This document shows positions 33,755 through 42,174 of a stretch of DNA of 42,735 nucleotides, one piece after another; within the stretch, counting starts at the first letter, position 1, and every line of letters starts with the position of its first letter. Position numbers and translations under genes: made by a program. The stretch comes from Acinetobacter lactucae (lineage in GTDB: Bacteria; Pseudomonadota; Gammaproteobacteria; Pseudomonadales; Moraxellaceae), in NCBI RefSeq assembly GCF_001605885.1, contig NZ_LRPE01000025.1, positions 1 through 42,735 of the forward strand, written 5' to 3'. The notes beneath the pieces were generated by a model. It was not told the DNA's origin, did no database searches, and saw only the letters and a list, made by a program, of their open reading frames with translations.

Positions 33755-34792
33755 ATGCGTTTTTCATTATTTGTGCATATGGAACGTGTTTCTGATCAGC
33801 AAACCCAGAAGCAGCTTTATGATGAAATGATTGAGCTTTGTCAGATTGCAGACCGTGGTGGTATGCATGCGGTTTGGACAGGCGAACACCATGCCATGAA
33901 CTTTACCATTGCACCAAACCCATTTTTAAATCTAGTCGATTTAGCCAATAAAACCAAAAATGTTCGTTTAGGTACAGGTACGGTGGTAGCACCATTTTGG
34001 CATCCGATTAAACTTGCAGGCGAAGCTGCAATGACCGACATTATTACCAATGGTCGTTTAGATATTGGTATTGCTCGTGGTGCATATTCGTTTGAATATG
34101 AACGTATGGTTCCGGGTATGGATGCATGGAGTGCAGGTCAGCGTTTACGTGAAATGATTCCTGCCATTAAAAACCTTTGGAAAGGCGATTATGAGCATAA
34201 CGGTGAATTTTGGCAGTTTCCAAAAACCACTTCAGCACCTCAACCGCTTCAACAACCGCATCCACCAATTTGGGTTGCTGCCCGTGATCCAAATAGCCAT
34301 GAATTTGCTGTGCAAAATGGCTGTAATGTACAGGTAACGCCTTTGCATTTAGGTGACGAAGAAGTTGAAAAGCTCATGGGGCATTTCAATGCAGCTTGCG
34401 AAAAGTTCAATGAAATTCAGCGCCCTGAAATTATGTTGCTCCGCCATACCTATGTGGCAGATAGTGAAGAAGATGCTCAACTAGCAGCAGATGAAATTAA
34501 CACCTTCTATAACTATTTCGGCGCATGGTTTAAAAATGAGCGTGAAATTAATCAAGGTTTAATCGCACCTTTAAGTGCTGAAGAAATTGCTGCACATCCT
34601 TTTTATACACCAGAAGCGATGCGCAAAAATAACGTGATTGGGCAGGCCCAAGAAGTGATTGACCGCTTAAAAGCTTATGAAGCGATGGGTTACAACGAAT
34701 ATTCTTTCTGGATTGATACGGGCATGAGCTTTGAACGTAAAAAAGCCTCATTAGAACGTATGATCAATGAAGTTATGCCGGCATTTGCATAG
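33755..34792 (+). CDS. tgnB: Luciferase-like flavin monooxygenase TgnB
   Basis: A 345-residue LLM-class flavin-dependent oxygenase with a TIM-barrel fold. Family marks are MHAVWTGEHHAMNFTIAPNP, RLGTGTVVAPFWHPIKLAGE, GRLDIGIARGAYSFEYER and PHPPIWVAARDP. With TgnA as reductase it should cleave the C5-C6 bond of trigonelline directly, without prior ring hydroxylation, as described in A. baylyi. It starts two bases after tgnA with GGGAG upstream, so tight coupling is likely. Other heterocycles (for example pyridine-type substrates) are attacked by related enzymes, so the substrate stays an inference. Confidence 0.78.
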   Translation: MRFSLFVHMERVSDQQTQKQLYDEMIELCQIADRGGMHAVWTGEHHAMNFTIAPNPFLNLVDLANKTKNVRLGTGTVVAPFWHPIKLAGEAAMTDIITNGRLDIGIARGAYSFEYERMVPGMDAWSAGQRLREMIPAIKNLWKGDYEHNGEFWQFPKTTSAPQPLQQPHPPIWVAARDPNSHEFAVQNGCNVQVTPLHLGDEEVEKLMGHFNAACEKFNEIQRPEIMLLRHTYVADSEEDAQLAADEINTFYNYFGAWFKNEREINQGLIAPLSAEEIAAHPFYTPEAMRKNNVIGQAQEVIDRLKAYEAMGYNEYSFWIDTGMSFERKKASLERMINEVMPAFA

Positions 34793-34803
34793 AGGCGAAT
34801 ATC

Positions 34804-36273
34804 ATGACAGCAGATTTTCAGCTTTATATTAATGGTCAGTTTGAATCTGGTGCAGCGACTTTTGAAAGTATTAATCCTGCAACAGGTGAAGTCTGGGCAC
34901 ACATGCCGGAAGCTCGAACCGATGAAGTCAATCGAGCAGTTCAGGCCGCATCAAGTGCGTTAAAGGCACCGGCTTGGGCAGGTTTAACTGCTTCACAGCG
35001 CGGTAAATTGCTCTATAAACTGGCTGATTTAATTGAAAAAGCTGCACCGCAATTGGCACAAATTGAAACCAGTGACACGGGCAAAATTATTCGTGAAACT
35101 TCGAGCCAGATTGCCTATGTCGCTGAATATTATCGCTACTATGCAGGTATTGCCGACAAATTAGAGGGTAGTTTTCTACCGATTGATAAGGCAGACATGC
35201 AAGCGTGGATTGTTCGTGAACCAGTAGGTGTGGTTGCTGCAATCGTTCCTTGGAACAGTCAGTTATTTCTATCGGCAGTGAAGGTAGGGCCAGCTTTAGC
35301 GGCAGGTTGTACCGTCGTGTTAAAAGCCTCTGAAGACGGCCCTGGGCCATTGCTAGCTTTTGCTAAATTGGTCCATGAGGCGGGTTTTCCGGTTGGAGTG
35401 GTCAATGTGATTACCGGTTTCGGACCTGAATGTGGCGCCGTGCTGAGTAGTCATCCAGATGTTGCACATGTTGCGTTTACAGGTGGTCCAGAAACGGCAA
35501 GACACATTGTGCGTAACTCGGCTGAAAATCTTGCAAAAGTTTCACTCGAATTAGGTGGCAAATCTCCATTTATTGTATTTGCTGATGCAGATATTCAAAG
35601 TGCGGTAAATGCTCAGGTCGCTGCTATTTTTGCTGCTACTGGGCAAAGTTGTGTGGCAGGTTCACGCTTACTGGTTGAAGAAAGCATTAAAGATGAATTT
35701 GTTCAGCGTTTGGTTGAGCGTGTACAAACCATAAAAATTGGTTTACCTCATGAAATGGCAACCGAGTTTGGACCACTTTGTACTTTACGCCAACGCCAAA
35801 AAATCGAGCAAGTCGTTGCAAGTTCAATCCAGCAAGGGGCAAAACTTCTTACTGGCGGTAAAAGCCTAGAGCGAGCAGGGTATTACTATCCACCGACCAT
35901 TTTAGATTGCACCGATGCGCCTCAAGCAGATTGCATTACCACAGAACTATTTGGTCCGGTGTTATCGGTAGATAGTTTCAAAGATGAAGCGGAAGCTGTG
36001 CAAAAAGCCAATAGCACGCCTTACGGGTTGGCAGCTGGCGTTTTTACCACCAATTTAAGCCGTGCGCACCGTATGACCAAAGTCATTGGGTCGGGAATTG
36101 TTTGGTTAAACACTTACCGCGCTGTTTCACCACTTGCACCTTTTGGTGGACATGGACTTTCGGGACATGGGCGGGAAGGTGGCGCAAATGCTGTTCTAGA
36201 TTACACCACCACCAAAACAGTTTGGTTACGTACCTCAGATGAGCCAATTGATGACCCATTTGTCATGAGATAA
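34804..36273 (+). CDS. tgnC: Aldehyde dehydrogenase, probable TgnC
   Basis: A 489-residue NAD(P)-dependent aldehyde dehydrogenase. Catalytic Cys lies in FAATGQSCVAGSRLLVEE and the general-base Glu in VSLELGGKSPFIVF; the PWNSQLFLSAVKVGPALAAG segment is the nucleotide site. In the trigonelline pathway it would oxidise the hydroxybutyrolactone/semialdehyde product of TgnAB to the methylene succinate acid (MFMS). GAGGCG precedes the ATG, 11 bases after tgnB. It ends the first tgn unit before a 300-base gap. Confidence 0.78.
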   Translation: MTADFQLYINGQFESGAATFESINPATGEVWAHMPEARTDEVNRAVQAASSALKAPAWAGLTASQRGKLLYKLADLIEKAAPQLAQIETSDTGKIIRETSSQIAYVAEYYRYYAGIADKLEGSFLPIDKADMQAWIVREPVGVVAAIVPWNSQLFLSAVKVGPALAAGCTVVLKASEDGPGPLLAFAKLVHEAGFPVGVVNVITGFGPECGAVLSSHPDVAHVAFTGGPETARHIVRNSAENLAKVSLELGGKSPFIVFADADIQSAVNAQVAAIFAATGQSCVAGSRLLVEESIKDEFVQRLVERVQTIKIGLPHEMATEFGPLCTLRQRQKIEQVVASSIQQGAKLLTGGKSLERAGYYYPPTILDCTDAPQADCITTELFGPVLSVDSFKDEAEAVQKANSTPYGLAAGVFTTNLSRAHRMTKVIGSGIVWLNTYRAVSPLAPFGGHGLSGHGREGGANAVLDYTTTKTVWLRTSDEPIDDPFVMR

Positions 36274-36577
36274 ATCATGACTTGAGGTATGAAAATATAA
36301 CGGGATTTTAATTTCAAGGATGAAAAAATGAATCAGTCAAACCCAGTAATCGCCTAAAGCTTTAAATAGTTGAAAACGTAAAACTAGATGTATCGATGCT
36401 TAATCAAGTATTGATCGGACTGGCTTTACCTTTTTCTTGGCTAAAACAACACAAACAGAGAAATGAGCTGTTTGTAAAAGGAAATAAAAAGATGAAGCCG
36501 AGTCATATTGAAATGACTTTGGCTGGGCAGATTTTTTGATGTTGAGGAAATGAATTCCTCAAAGAGAGATTAAGGAT
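36274..36577. other. Gap with possible decayed reading frames
   Basis: Between tgnC and the permease gene are about 300 bases. A nine-codon frame MNQSNPVIA starts at 36328 after AAGGA, and an unrelated frame (MLNQVLIGLALPFSWLKQHK onwards) runs 36396-36539. Together they could be a frameshifted remnant of a small gene, or noise. A hairpin TTGAGGAA/TTCCTCAA (36542-36562) lies just before the permease ribosome site. Confidence 0.4.
36396..36539 (+). pseudogene. Possible remnant or small gene (47 codons)
   Basis: The open frame starts MLNQVLIGLALPFSWLKQHK and ends EMTLAGQIF. It has a protein-like pattern (a hydrophobic helix, a basic stretch) and the frame stays open upstream to 36366. No good ribosome site precedes the ATG. 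A remnant of a longer gene broken by a frameshift near 36358 is possible. I recognise no family. Confidence 0.25.
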
Positions 36578-37984
36578 ATGAGCCAAAACGAAAATAGCAA
36601 TAATGCTTTCGCTATCGAAAGTCATTCTATTGATTATGTTGCTCCCTCTGAACGTAATGGGAAAGTTCGCGATCTATTCACATTATGGTTTTGTACCAAT
36701 ATTGCACCGCTTGCCGTCATTACGGGTGCAATGTCAATTTTAACCTTTAACCTCAATATCGTAAGTGCATTGCTTGCGATCTGCTGCGGACATTTTTTTG
36801 GTGCAGCGATTCTGGCCTTAACCTCTGCACAAGGTCCGCAGGTCGGCATTCCTCAAATGATTCAGAGCCGCGCACAGTTCGGGCGTTATGGGGCATTGCT
36901 GGTTGTACTGTTTACCACCCTCATTTATTTAGGTTTTTTCATCTCTAACATTATTTTGTCAGGCAAAACCCTTCATACCGTTGTTCCTGCCATTCCTGTG
37001 CCGACCGCAACCGTGATTGGTGCGATTGCAGCAACTACAATTGGCGTGATCGGTTATCACTTTATTCATAAGTTCAATAAAATTGGAACTTGGTTTATGG
37101 GTGGTTCGTTGCTCATCGGGCTCATGATTATGGTGCCGCATATTAATGCAGATGTACTTGCCAAAGGCTCTTTCAATATGAAAGGCTGGTTTGCCATGTT
37201 TGGTTTGTGTGCGGTATGGCAAATTAGTTTCTCGCCTTATACCTCAGACTATTCGCGATATTTACCGAAGTCGATTGGTATTTATAAGCCATTTATCTTT
37301 ACCTATTTAGGCGCATCGTTAGGAACCATTTTTGCGATGGCATTTGGGACGATTGCGGTCAGTATTGGCTCAACCACAGATGCTATGGAAGCGGTAAAGT
37401 CAGGCACTGGGTTGTTCGGTTATGTTCTTATGATTTTGTTTTTATGCAATATCATTGGTCACAATGCTATGAACCTCTACGGTGCGGTTCTTTCCTGTAT
37501 TACCTCTATTCAGACTTTTGCAGGGCAGTGGATGCCAAGCCGAAATATCCGAGTCGTGTTATCAATCATTGTATTAGTTCTAGCGACTTTAACAGCGCTT
37601 TGGGCATCAAGTAACTTTATTAGTTTCTTCTTGAATGTGATTTTTGCTCTGTTATTTATTTTGGTGCCATGGGTGTCTATTAATTTACTAGATTTCTATG
37701 TCGTGAATAAAAAGTCTTATGACATTCAGTCTATCTTTGCACGTGATGGTGGTATTTACGGCAAATTTAATGCAAAAGCGCTTACAGCTTATTTCATTGG
37801 GATCGCGGTACAAATTCCATTCTTAAAAAATGCGTTTTTCACCGGTGCACTGGCCGATGTAATTCCGGATGCGGATATTTCATGGGTGATTGGATTGGTG
37901 GTGAGTCTGGTGGTGTATTACGCCTTTAATCTAGGAAAGATTAAATGTTCTGCACCTGCATTAAACGCAAAATTACCTCAATAA
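36578..37984 (+). CDS. NCS1-family permease (cytosine/purine type)
   Basis: A 468-residue inner-membrane symporter with about twelve hydrophobic segments. The N-terminal part (DLFTLWFCTNIAPLAVITGA) is the substrate-site helix pattern of NCS1 transporters, and SPYTSDYSRYLP follows the conserved SDYSRY motif. NCS1 members carry cytosine, allantoin, hydantoins and also nicotinate-like or N-methylated compounds; trigonelline is the likely cargo given the surrounding genes. It has GAGATTAAGGAT before the ATG. Only 25 bases separate it from the porin gene, so the two form a pair for import across both membranes. Confidence 0.87.
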   Translation: MSQNENSNNAFAIESHSIDYVAPSERNGKVRDLFTLWFCTNIAPLAVITGAMSILTFNLNIVSALLAICCGHFFGAAILALTSAQGPQVGIPQMIQSRAQFGRYGALLVVLFTTLIYLGFFISNIILSGKTLHTVVPAIPVPTATVIGAIAATTIGVIGYHFIHKFNKIGTWFMGGSLLIGLMIMVPHINADVLAKGSFNMKGWFAMFGLCAVWQISFSPYTSDYSRYLPKSIGIYKPFIFTYLGASLGTIFAMAFGTIAVSIGSTTDAMEAVKSGTGLFGYVLMILFLCNIIGHNAMNLYGAVLSCITSIQTFAGQWMPSRNIRVVLSIIVLVLATLTALWASSNFISFFLNVIFALLFILVPWVSINLLDFYVVNKKSYDIQSIFARDGGIYGKFNAKALTAYFIGIAVQIPFLKNAFFTGALADVIPDADISWVIGLVVSLVVYYAFNLGKIKCSAPALNAKLPQ

Positions 37985-38009
37985 GCATTGTAGTGAAAGG
38001 AATCCCACA

Positions 38010-39179
38010 ATGAAAAAAAGCTATTTACAAGCGGCTCTAAGCGCAGCATTGATGGCCGTAATTTATCCAAGTTACGCAGGTGTAAGTTTTGGAGATACCG
38101 ATGGTGAATACGGTAAGCTCACCGTATCGGGCTATGTCCGCGCTAACTATCAAGATAAACATTATGGTGAAACTGCTTCTGATCAAAAAATTCGTTTTGA
38201 TGCTGCGCAGTTAAAACTGGACTACGAGCGTGGACCTTTATTTGGTCATGCGGAATATCGTTGTTATCAATATGACCGTCTATGTGATTTTTCTACGTTG
38301 GTTGATGGTTATGTGGGATACAAATTAAATAAAACAGATCAGGTGGTGGCAGGTGTTCAGCCGATTCCATTTGGGCCGGGACGTTTCTGGGGCAATAGTC
38401 TATATGGAAGTATGAGCACAACCGCAGGCTTAGAAGATGTTCATAATCTTGGTTTGAATTATCACTTTGAATTGCCGACGGCAACTAAGTTTGATTTGGG
38501 TTATTTTGCAGTAGATGGCGGAAACTACACAGGTTCTACAAAAGACTCAGGTCGCTATACAGCAAACTACGTGAGTTCAGACGATCCGAATAAAACCGAT
38601 TTGCAAGAAAAGAACATGTGGGTGGGCCGAGTGACTCAAGATGTAAATCTTGGAATTAATGGTTTAACCACACAGCTCGGTGGTTCATATTGGACATCGG
38701 ATATTGAAAATAAAGCGGCTTCGAGTGATGGGCGTCGTCATGCATGGGCACTTTTTGGTAAAGCCAATTATGGCAATTTTAATGTGACCCTTACAGGTGG
38801 TAAAAATGATGTAACTAATCAGGATCAGCTCAATCCTAATCAGTCACTCATGGGTTCCTACGACACTGAATATTATGTCGCGAACAAAGGAACGTTCTAT
38901 ACCGCAGATGTGGGCTACTCTTTCAAAAATGTTAAGCAGATCGGAAACATTACGCCGTACTTTATGTACAGTCAGTACGATAAAGATCAGGACAATATGA
39001 AAGATTCAATCCGTAATATTATTGGTGTGTCTATTGACCATAAACAACTATCTTTGGTGGCTGAATACATCATGAGTAAAAATGACCCGTTCATTGGTGG
39101 GACTCAAGATTCATTGGCACAAGGGGATGATAACCAGTGGAATAAGTTGCTTAACTTAACGCTGTTTTATCATTTTTAA
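38010..39179 (+). CDS. Outer-membrane porin of the trigonelline cluster
   Basis: A 389-residue predicted beta-barrel porin. A signal peptide (KKSYLQAALSAALMAVIYPS, cut after the following YAG) leads into strands rich in alternating aromatic and polar residues (GKLTVSGYVRANYQDKHYG, FGHAEYRCYQYD). The last residues LTLFYHF end in Phe, the mark recognised by the BAM machinery. The exact porin family is not certain. Its place after the permease suggests uptake of trigonelline or related betaines across the outer membrane. Confidence 0.82.
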   Translation: MKKSYLQAALSAALMAVIYPSYAGVSFGDTDGEYGKLTVSGYVRANYQDKHYGETASDQKIRFDAAQLKLDYERGPLFGHAEYRCYQYDRLCDFSTLVDGYVGYKLNKTDQVVAGVQPIPFGPGRFWGNSLYGSMSTTAGLEDVHNLGLNYHFELPTATKFDLGYFAVDGGNYTGSTKDSGRYTANYVSSDDPNKTDLQEKNMWVGRVTQDVNLGINGLTTQLGGSYWTSDIENKAASSDGRRHAWALFGKANYGNFNVTLTGGKNDVTNQDQLNPNQSLMGSYDTEYYVANKGTFYTADVGYSFKNVKQIGNITPYFMYSQYDKDQDNMKDSIRNIIGVSIDHKQLSLVAEYIMSKNDPFIGGTQDSLAQGDDNQWNKLLNLTLFYHF

Positions 39180-39221
39180 AGACATTTAAACATTCGGGCA
39201 TGCCGAAAATTTTTTTAAATT

Positions 39222-39243
39222 AATTTTTGGTATGCCATAATAC
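39222..39243. promoter_or_regulatory. Second GntR operator copy, upstream of the SSA dehydrogenase
   Basis: The right arm TGCCATAATAC matches the 31371-31392 palindrome at 10 of 11 positions and the left arm at 7 of 11 (TTTGGTA core). It lies 75 bases before the start at 39318, so the same GntR protein probably controls both transcription units. Confidence 0.65.
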
Positions 39244-39317
39244 AAAGTTGATGGTGAGCTATTTAATTTATCTATCGCTTCACTATCAATGCAGAAGATC
39301 TCAACAGGATAATGATC

Positions 39318-40775
39318 ATGCAGCTTAATGAACTCGCTTTATTTCGTCAGCAAGCCTTTGTTGCTGGAAAGTGGTGCGATGCAGACCATCAACAAACATC
39401 CGAAATTTTAAATCCGGCGACATTAGAAGTGATTGGTACTGTCCCCAATATGGGTAAGGCTGAGACCGAGCGTGCCATTGAAGCTGCCAAAGAAGCTTGG
39501 CCGTTATGGAAAAATAAAACAGCAAAAGATCGATCAATTATTTTAAAAAAATGGTTTGATTTAATTATTTCAAATGCAGATGACTTGGCTTTTATTTTAA
39601 CAAGTGAGCAAGGAAAGCCTTTAGCCGAAGCCAAAGGTGAAATTTTATATGCTGCCAGTTTTATTGAATGGTTTGCCGAAGAAGCAAAACGAGTGTATGG
39701 CGATATTATTCCAAGCCCATATCCCGATGCTCGAATTGTTGTAAATAAACAGCCTATTGGCGTCGTTGCAGCCATTACACCTTGGAATTTTCCGGCTGCC
39801 ATGATTACGCGCAAGGTGGCTCCAGCCTTGGCGGCAGGTTGTCCTTGCATTGTAAAACCGGCACCAGAAACACCTTTTACTGCCTTGGCTTTAGTGGACT
39901 TAGCTGTACAAGCTGGCGTGCCTGCTGAAATTTTTAGTGTGATTACAGGTGATGCAGTTCATATTGGTGATGCGATTTTTGAAAGTGATGTCGTACGCAA
40001 GTTTACTTTTACCGGTTCAACACCAGTCGGCAAAATGTTGCTTGAGCGTTCAGCAAAAACTTTAAAAAAAGTTTCCTTAGAGTTGGGTGGCAATGCACCG
40101 TTTATTGTATTTGATGATGCCGATTTAGATGCAGCAATTGAGGGAGCACTCATTGCCAAATTTAGAAATGCAGGGCAAACCTGTGTCTGCGTCAATCGAT
40201 TCTTGGTACAGGCTGGCATTTATGAAAAATTTATTGCTGCCCTAAGCCAAAAAATTCAAAACTTTAATATTGGTAATGGATTAGAAGCAGGGCATGACAT
40301 TGGACCATTAATTAATGCCAATGCGGTGAAAAAAGTTGAAGCTCATATTCAAGATGCCTTAGATAAAAATGGTCGTCTTGTGATTGGTGGTAAAAAACAT
40401 AAAGCGGGTGAATTGTTTTTTGAGCCGACACTGATTGCAGATGTTACCGCTGATATGGATGTGGCAACTCAAGAAACGTTTGGCCCACTGGCAGCCGTAT
40501 TTAAATTTGAAACCGAGCAACAAGCGGTAGAAATGGCAAACGCAACTGAATTTGGTTTAGCTGCATATTGTTATACCAAAGATTTAGGCCGTGCTTGGCG
40601 AATGAGTGAACAGCTCGAATATGGCATGGTTGGAATTAATAAAGGCCTTATTTCTAATGAAGTTGCGCCTTTTGGTGGAATTAAACAGTCTGGTTTGGGG
40701 CGTGAAGGTTCTAAATACTGTATTGAAGATTATCTGGAAATTAAATACACCTTGTTTGGAGGATTGAATATATGA
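39318..40775 (+). CDS. tgnE: Succinate-semialdehyde dehydrogenase, probable TgnE
   Basis: A 485-residue NAD(P)-dependent aldehyde dehydrogenase of the GabD type. TPWNFPAAMITRKVAPALAA (nucleotide site), KVSLELGGNAPFIVFDDADL (catalytic Glu) and FRNAGQTCVCVNRFLVQ (catalytic Cys) are family motifs; the FGGIKQSGLGREGSKYC end is typical of GabD. It would oxidise succinate semialdehyde from the TgnD step to succinate. The ATG at 39318 is chosen over 39312 because AGGA lies eight bases before it. It overlaps the next gene by four bases (ATGA). Confidence 0.85.
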   Translation: MQLNELALFRQQAFVAGKWCDADHQQTSEILNPATLEVIGTVPNMGKAETERAIEAAKEAWPLWKNKTAKDRSIILKKWFDLIISNADDLAFILTSEQGKPLAEAKGEILYAASFIEWFAEEAKRVYGDIIPSPYPDARIVVNKQPIGVVAAITPWNFPAAMITRKVAPALAAGCPCIVKPAPETPFTALALVDLAVQAGVPAEIFSVITGDAVHIGDAIFESDVVRKFTFTGSTPVGKMLLERSAKTLKKVSLELGGNAPFIVFDDADLDAAIEGALIAKFRNAGQTCVCVNRFLVQAGIYEKFIAALSQKIQNFNIGNGLEAGHDIGPLINANAVKKVEAHIQDALDKNGRLVIGGKKHKAGELFFEPTLIADVTADMDVATQETFGPLAAVFKFETEQQAVEMANATEFGLAAYCYTKDLGRAWRMSEQLEYGMVGINKGLISNEVAPFGGIKQSGLGREGSKYCIEDYLEIKYTLFGGLNI

Positions 40776-41155
40776 GTAATGAAAAATTTGAAAAGGGTTT
40801 AGCAATCCGTAAACAAGTTCTTGGTGAAGAATATGTAAATAATTCAATTAATAATGCCGATGAATTTAATCTTCCTCTTCAAGAGTTAGTGACTGAATAT
40901 TGTTGGGGAGCTGTTTGGGGACGTGAAGAGTTAAGTAAGCCTGAGCGTAGCTTAATTAACTTGGCAATGATTTCAGCTTTAAATCGTCCACATGAGTTAA
41001 AACTACATGTTAAAGGTGCACTTCGAAATGGCGTACCTAAAGAGAAAATTCGTGAAGTGCTGTTACAGGTAGCTATTTACTGTGGCGTACCTGCAGCTGT
41101 AGATAGCTTTCGTATTGCTAAAGAAGCAATTAAAGAGTTTGAATCTGAGCAATAA
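40772..41155 (+). CDS. Carboxymuconolactone-decarboxylase family protein
   Basis: A 127-residue AhpD/CMD-fold protein. The pattern RKQVLGEEYVNNSI at the start, CWGAVWGREELSKPERSLIN and HVKGALRNGVPKEKIREVLL match gamma-carboxymuconolactone decarboxylases; the AhpD CxxC pair is absent, so it is not a peroxidase partner. It is co-translated with the SSA dehydrogenase (ATGA overlap). In the pca pathway PcaC has this fold, but this copy lies with the trigonelline genes and may act on a lactone intermediate or assist the dehydrogenase step. The function is open. Confidence 0.85.
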   Translation: MSNEKFEKGLAIRKQVLGEEYVNNSINNADEFNLPLQELVTEYCWGAVWGREELSKPERSLINLAMISALNRPHELKLHVKGALRNGVPKEKIREVLLQVAIYCGVPAAVDSFRIAKEAIKEFESEQ

Positions 41156-41178
41156 ACTTTCGGTTTGAATATTATAAA

Positions 41179-41206
41179 AAGGCCTTGTTCAAGTGGACGA
41201 GGCCTT
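41179..41206. terminator. Bidirectional terminator before pobR
   Basis: AAGGCCTTGTTC (41179-41190) pairs with GGACGAGGCCTT (41195-41206) over 12 positions, two of them G-U, with a 4-nt loop. It lies between the convergent ends of the CMD-family gene and pobR, with A- and T-rich flanks. Confidence 0.8.
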
Positions 41207-41217
41207 ATTTATATAAT

Positions 41218-42033
41218 TTAAATCACATTTCTAAGTTCATTTGCCGTGTTACGCAGCAAGGGCAAAATTTGCTGAACTAAATAATCTTCTTGTACGCGGT
41301 TGGTTTGAGACATGCAGTTAAGCGCTGCCACCGCTTGACCTTGTGCATTAAAAACGGGTACGGCAATCGCAATCACGCCAAGCTCATGTTCTTCTTTAGA
41401 AAGACAATAATCCGATAACGAAATACCCTTAAGTACTTCAAAAAACTTTGACTCATCTACAAGGGTAAAAGGGGTTAAGCGCTTTAAACCGTAAGTTTTT
41501 ACCCACGTGTGCTGAGCTTCTTCAGACAGTGCTGCAAGCAATACTTTACCCGTAGAAGTTGCATGGGCAGGCAGTCGGTTACCTAAATGCATACCATAAG
41601 GGCTTACACGCAAATTATCTTGCTGCGGTAAATAGCTACGGGCAATCGGTACGACTTCATTATCGTCTAACACCACTATCGAAAAAGTAAGAGACGTCTG
41701 CGCGCACAAAAGATTTAAAAATGATTGGGCAACTTTAGGCAGGTGAGCAGAGCTTAAATATGAACTCGAAAAGCGCAGCACACGATGAGTGAGCCAAAAG
41801 TAATGTTCATCAGTTTCTAAATAGCCTAAGTATTTTAAAGTTTTTAGATAACGCCTTGCCGCTGTTCGGCTAATACCGGTTCGCTCGGCCACTTGAGTGA
41901 CATTGAGCCGTTGCCGATCTGTTCCAAAAGCTTCCAGCAAAGCCAAGCCTTTTGCTAATCCTGCAATGTAGTCTTCTTGACGAATTTTCTCATGCGAGTT
42001 TGGGTGCTCTAAAAAAGCATCGAGAGAAGGCAT
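41218..42033 (-). CDS. pobR: PobR, IclR-type activator of pobA
   Basis: A 271-residue IclR-family activator that turns on pobA when 4-hydroxybenzoate is present. The N-terminal winged helix (about 25-85) has AGLAKGLALLEAFGTDRQRLN and VAERTGISRTAARRYLKTLK. The C-terminal effector domain has LPAHATSTGKVLLAAL and YCLSKEEHELGVIAIAVPVF. The length equals that of A. baylyi PobR (271), and the gene is divergent from pobA in the same arrangement. The ATG at 42033 starts MPSLDAFLEHPNS. Confidence 0.93.
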   Translation of the reverse strand: MPSLDAFLEHPNSHEKIRQEDYIAGLAKGLALLEAFGTDRQRLNVTQVAERTGISRTAARRYLKTLKYLGYLETDEHYFWLTHRVLRFSSSYLSSAHLPKVAQSFLNLLCAQTSLTFSIVVLDDNEVVPIARSYLPQQDNLRVSPYGMHLGNRLPAHATSTGKVLLAALSEEAQHTWVKTYGLKRLTPFTLVDESKFFEVLKGISLSDYCLSKEEHELGVIAIAVPVFNAQGQAVAALNCMSQTNRVQEDYLVQQILPLLRNTANELRNVI

Positions 42034-42062
42034 CCTTTCATTCCTGTTATTTTGGTTGTTTC

Positions 42063-42079
42063 TGTCCGCTATTCGGACA
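42063..42079. promoter_or_regulatory. Candidate PobR operator
   Basis: TGTCCG-CTATT-CGGACA is an exact inverted repeat between the divergent pobR and pobA genes. In A. baylyi PobR binds repeats in this interval. It lies 30 bases from the pobR start and 96 bases before pobA. Confidence 0.6.
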
Positions 42080-42174
42080 AACTAAATGATAAACGGTTAT
42101 TTTCGTCTTGGATACATAGTGCATAAAACTTAAAGCCAGTAATTTAAAAGTCAGGATGAAACAAGGATGAAGTT

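Noticed and set aside
39389..39850. 153-codon antisense frame inside the SSA dehydrogenase gene
   Set aside because: It is opposite a clear aldehyde dehydrogenase and has an unlikely composition. It is a shadow frame.
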